DNA from: Novosphingobium sp. 9U
Lineage (GTDB): Bacteria; Pseudomonadota; Alphaproteobacteria; Sphingomonadales; Sphingomonadaceae
NCBI RefSeq assembly: GCF_902506425.1
Contig: NZ_LR732524.1
Coordinates: 1 to 23,494, forward strand
Length of the DNA: 23,494 nt
Direction: 5' to 3'
Part shown: positions 22,892 through 23,494 of the stretch, piece after piece
Numbering within the stretch: the first letter of the stretch is position 1
How the letters are laid out: the number at the start of each line of letters is the position of its first letter
Program-made: the position numbers and the translations under genes
Notes under the pieces: model-generated
Database searches by the model: none
What the model was told of the DNA's origin: nothing
The model's input: the letters and a program-made list of their open reading frames with translations, nothing else

Positions 22892-23152
22892 ATGAGCAAG
22901 AGCAGCGAGTTCGAGCGTTTAGATGATGCGTTCTGCAATGGACGACTTGCAGGCTTAGATCGCCGCAGCACGGTGGCTGCCTGCCCGTTCAATCATGTTC
23001 GATCCTCATTCCGTTCCGCTTGGCTAAACGGCTTCGCCGTCGGCCGGATAGAAGGTGACATGCCGTTCCCTTCGGCCGCAGGCGGTGTCGGCCAAGGCGT
23101 ACCCCCTGGCTATCGCATCGGCGGACATCCTGAAGGCCTTGCAAAGTACTGA
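22892..23152 (+). CDS. Ribosome modulation factor (RMF)-like protein
   Basis: From ATG 22892 the product has 86 residues. Its first 55 match the RMF family: an AFCNGRLAGLD helix (compare A-x-x-x-G-x-x-A-G in RMF), C31-P32-F33, then R41-S-A-W44-L-N-G47-F in the second helix. In E. coli RMF binds the 30S subunit and helps form inactive 100S dimers in stationary phase; whether this homologue does the same is inferred. A tail of about 30 residues, rich in Gly and Pro, is extra compared with the 55-residue E. coli protein. GAGGG lies about six bases upstream of the ATG. CrpP-like proteins share this fold, so a different role remains possible. Confidence 0.7.
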   Translation: MSKSSEFERLDDAFCNGRLAGLDRRSTVAACPFNHVRSSFRSAWLNGFAVGRIEGDMPFPSAAGGVGQGVPPGYRIGGHPEGLAKY

Positions 23153-23494
23153 GAGGCGTTTGCAAGGGGCGCCCTAACTGCCGGGGTAGCGTGGAGCGCC
23201 CTCAGTACGTTGATCCCTGAATGGCAGCACGCGCGAGCTCAGACGTGACCTCGGATGTGATCGTTACGAGCCCCAGCACTCAGATGTCGAGCGTCTCGTC
23301 CGCCTCTAGCGCCGTTTCCAAGTCGCTCGCCCGGAGCTGACATGGAATTTCGCATGGCTGATAGTTACAAGAATGTGCGAGACCCACATAGAGGACTTCG
23401 ATCTCGCTACCGGAATGTTCAGGCAAAGCAGCAGACCAGGTGTTAGCGCCTTGGTTGCGTCCCGACCGCAGAAGGTGCGAGTTAGTGCGATCGG
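23153..23494. other. Right-end stretch, no supported gene
   Basis: No gene can be supported here. A 34-codon frame from ATG 23341 has GGAG five bases upstream but shows no recognisable protein features. Confidence 0.45.

Overview
The window looks like an accessory stretch of a sphingomonad (Sphingomonadales, Alphaproteobacteria) replicon. This rests on the high GC content, the protein families recognised (IS1182 and IS3 transposases, a Grx-MauE fusion, a Crp-type regulator followed by a 79-residue protein, a short secreted Pro-rich protein) and a family of about 60-bp intergenic repeats of a kind I associate with sphingomonads. The assignment is inference; no rRNA, tRNA or other marker gene is present.

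Layout. Positions 1-3770 hold a small tail-anchored-like protein, a 30-residue membrane microprotein, a HEPN/LprI-like fusion on the minus strand and a divergent three-helix membrane protein. Positions 3810-6058 are a scar: an IS1182-family transposase gene sits between a truncated minus-strand gene and the last ~60 codons of an SRAP (YedK/HMCES-like) gene. Positions 6450-10379 carry three co-directional genes that look like one envelope operon: a membrane-anchored protein with an HExxE putative metallopeptidase domain, a large Ala/Gln-repeat lipoprotein and a multipass membrane protein. Convergent to it is an EEP-family nuclease/phosphatase lipoprotein gene with both a nonsense codon and a frameshift.

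Positions 12009-13926 hold a secreted Pro-rich protein, a META/HslJ-like protein and a TadE-like protein. Positions 14016-16560 hold a Crp/Fnr regulator translationally linked to a small protein, then a glutaredoxin-MauE/DoxX fusion divergent from a MerR-family regulator. The two share a very clear MerR-type operator. Positions 17005-20752 hold an AraC-family activator, a class I methyltransferase and a secreted TPR protein, probably one expression unit. The right end (21243-23152) contains an IS3 remnant, a gene with three NUMOD1-like repeats split by a stop codon, a response-regulator scrap and an RMF-like protein.

Two themes stand out. First, gene decay is heavy: six loci are truncated, frameshifted or carry an in-frame stop. 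Second, ten copies of one intergenic repeat are found, all in the same orientation. The best candidates for undescribed biology are the 6450-10379 envelope cluster, the MerR/Grx-MauE unit whose regulator has lost one mercury ligand but kept a mer-like operator, and the HEPN/LprI fusion.
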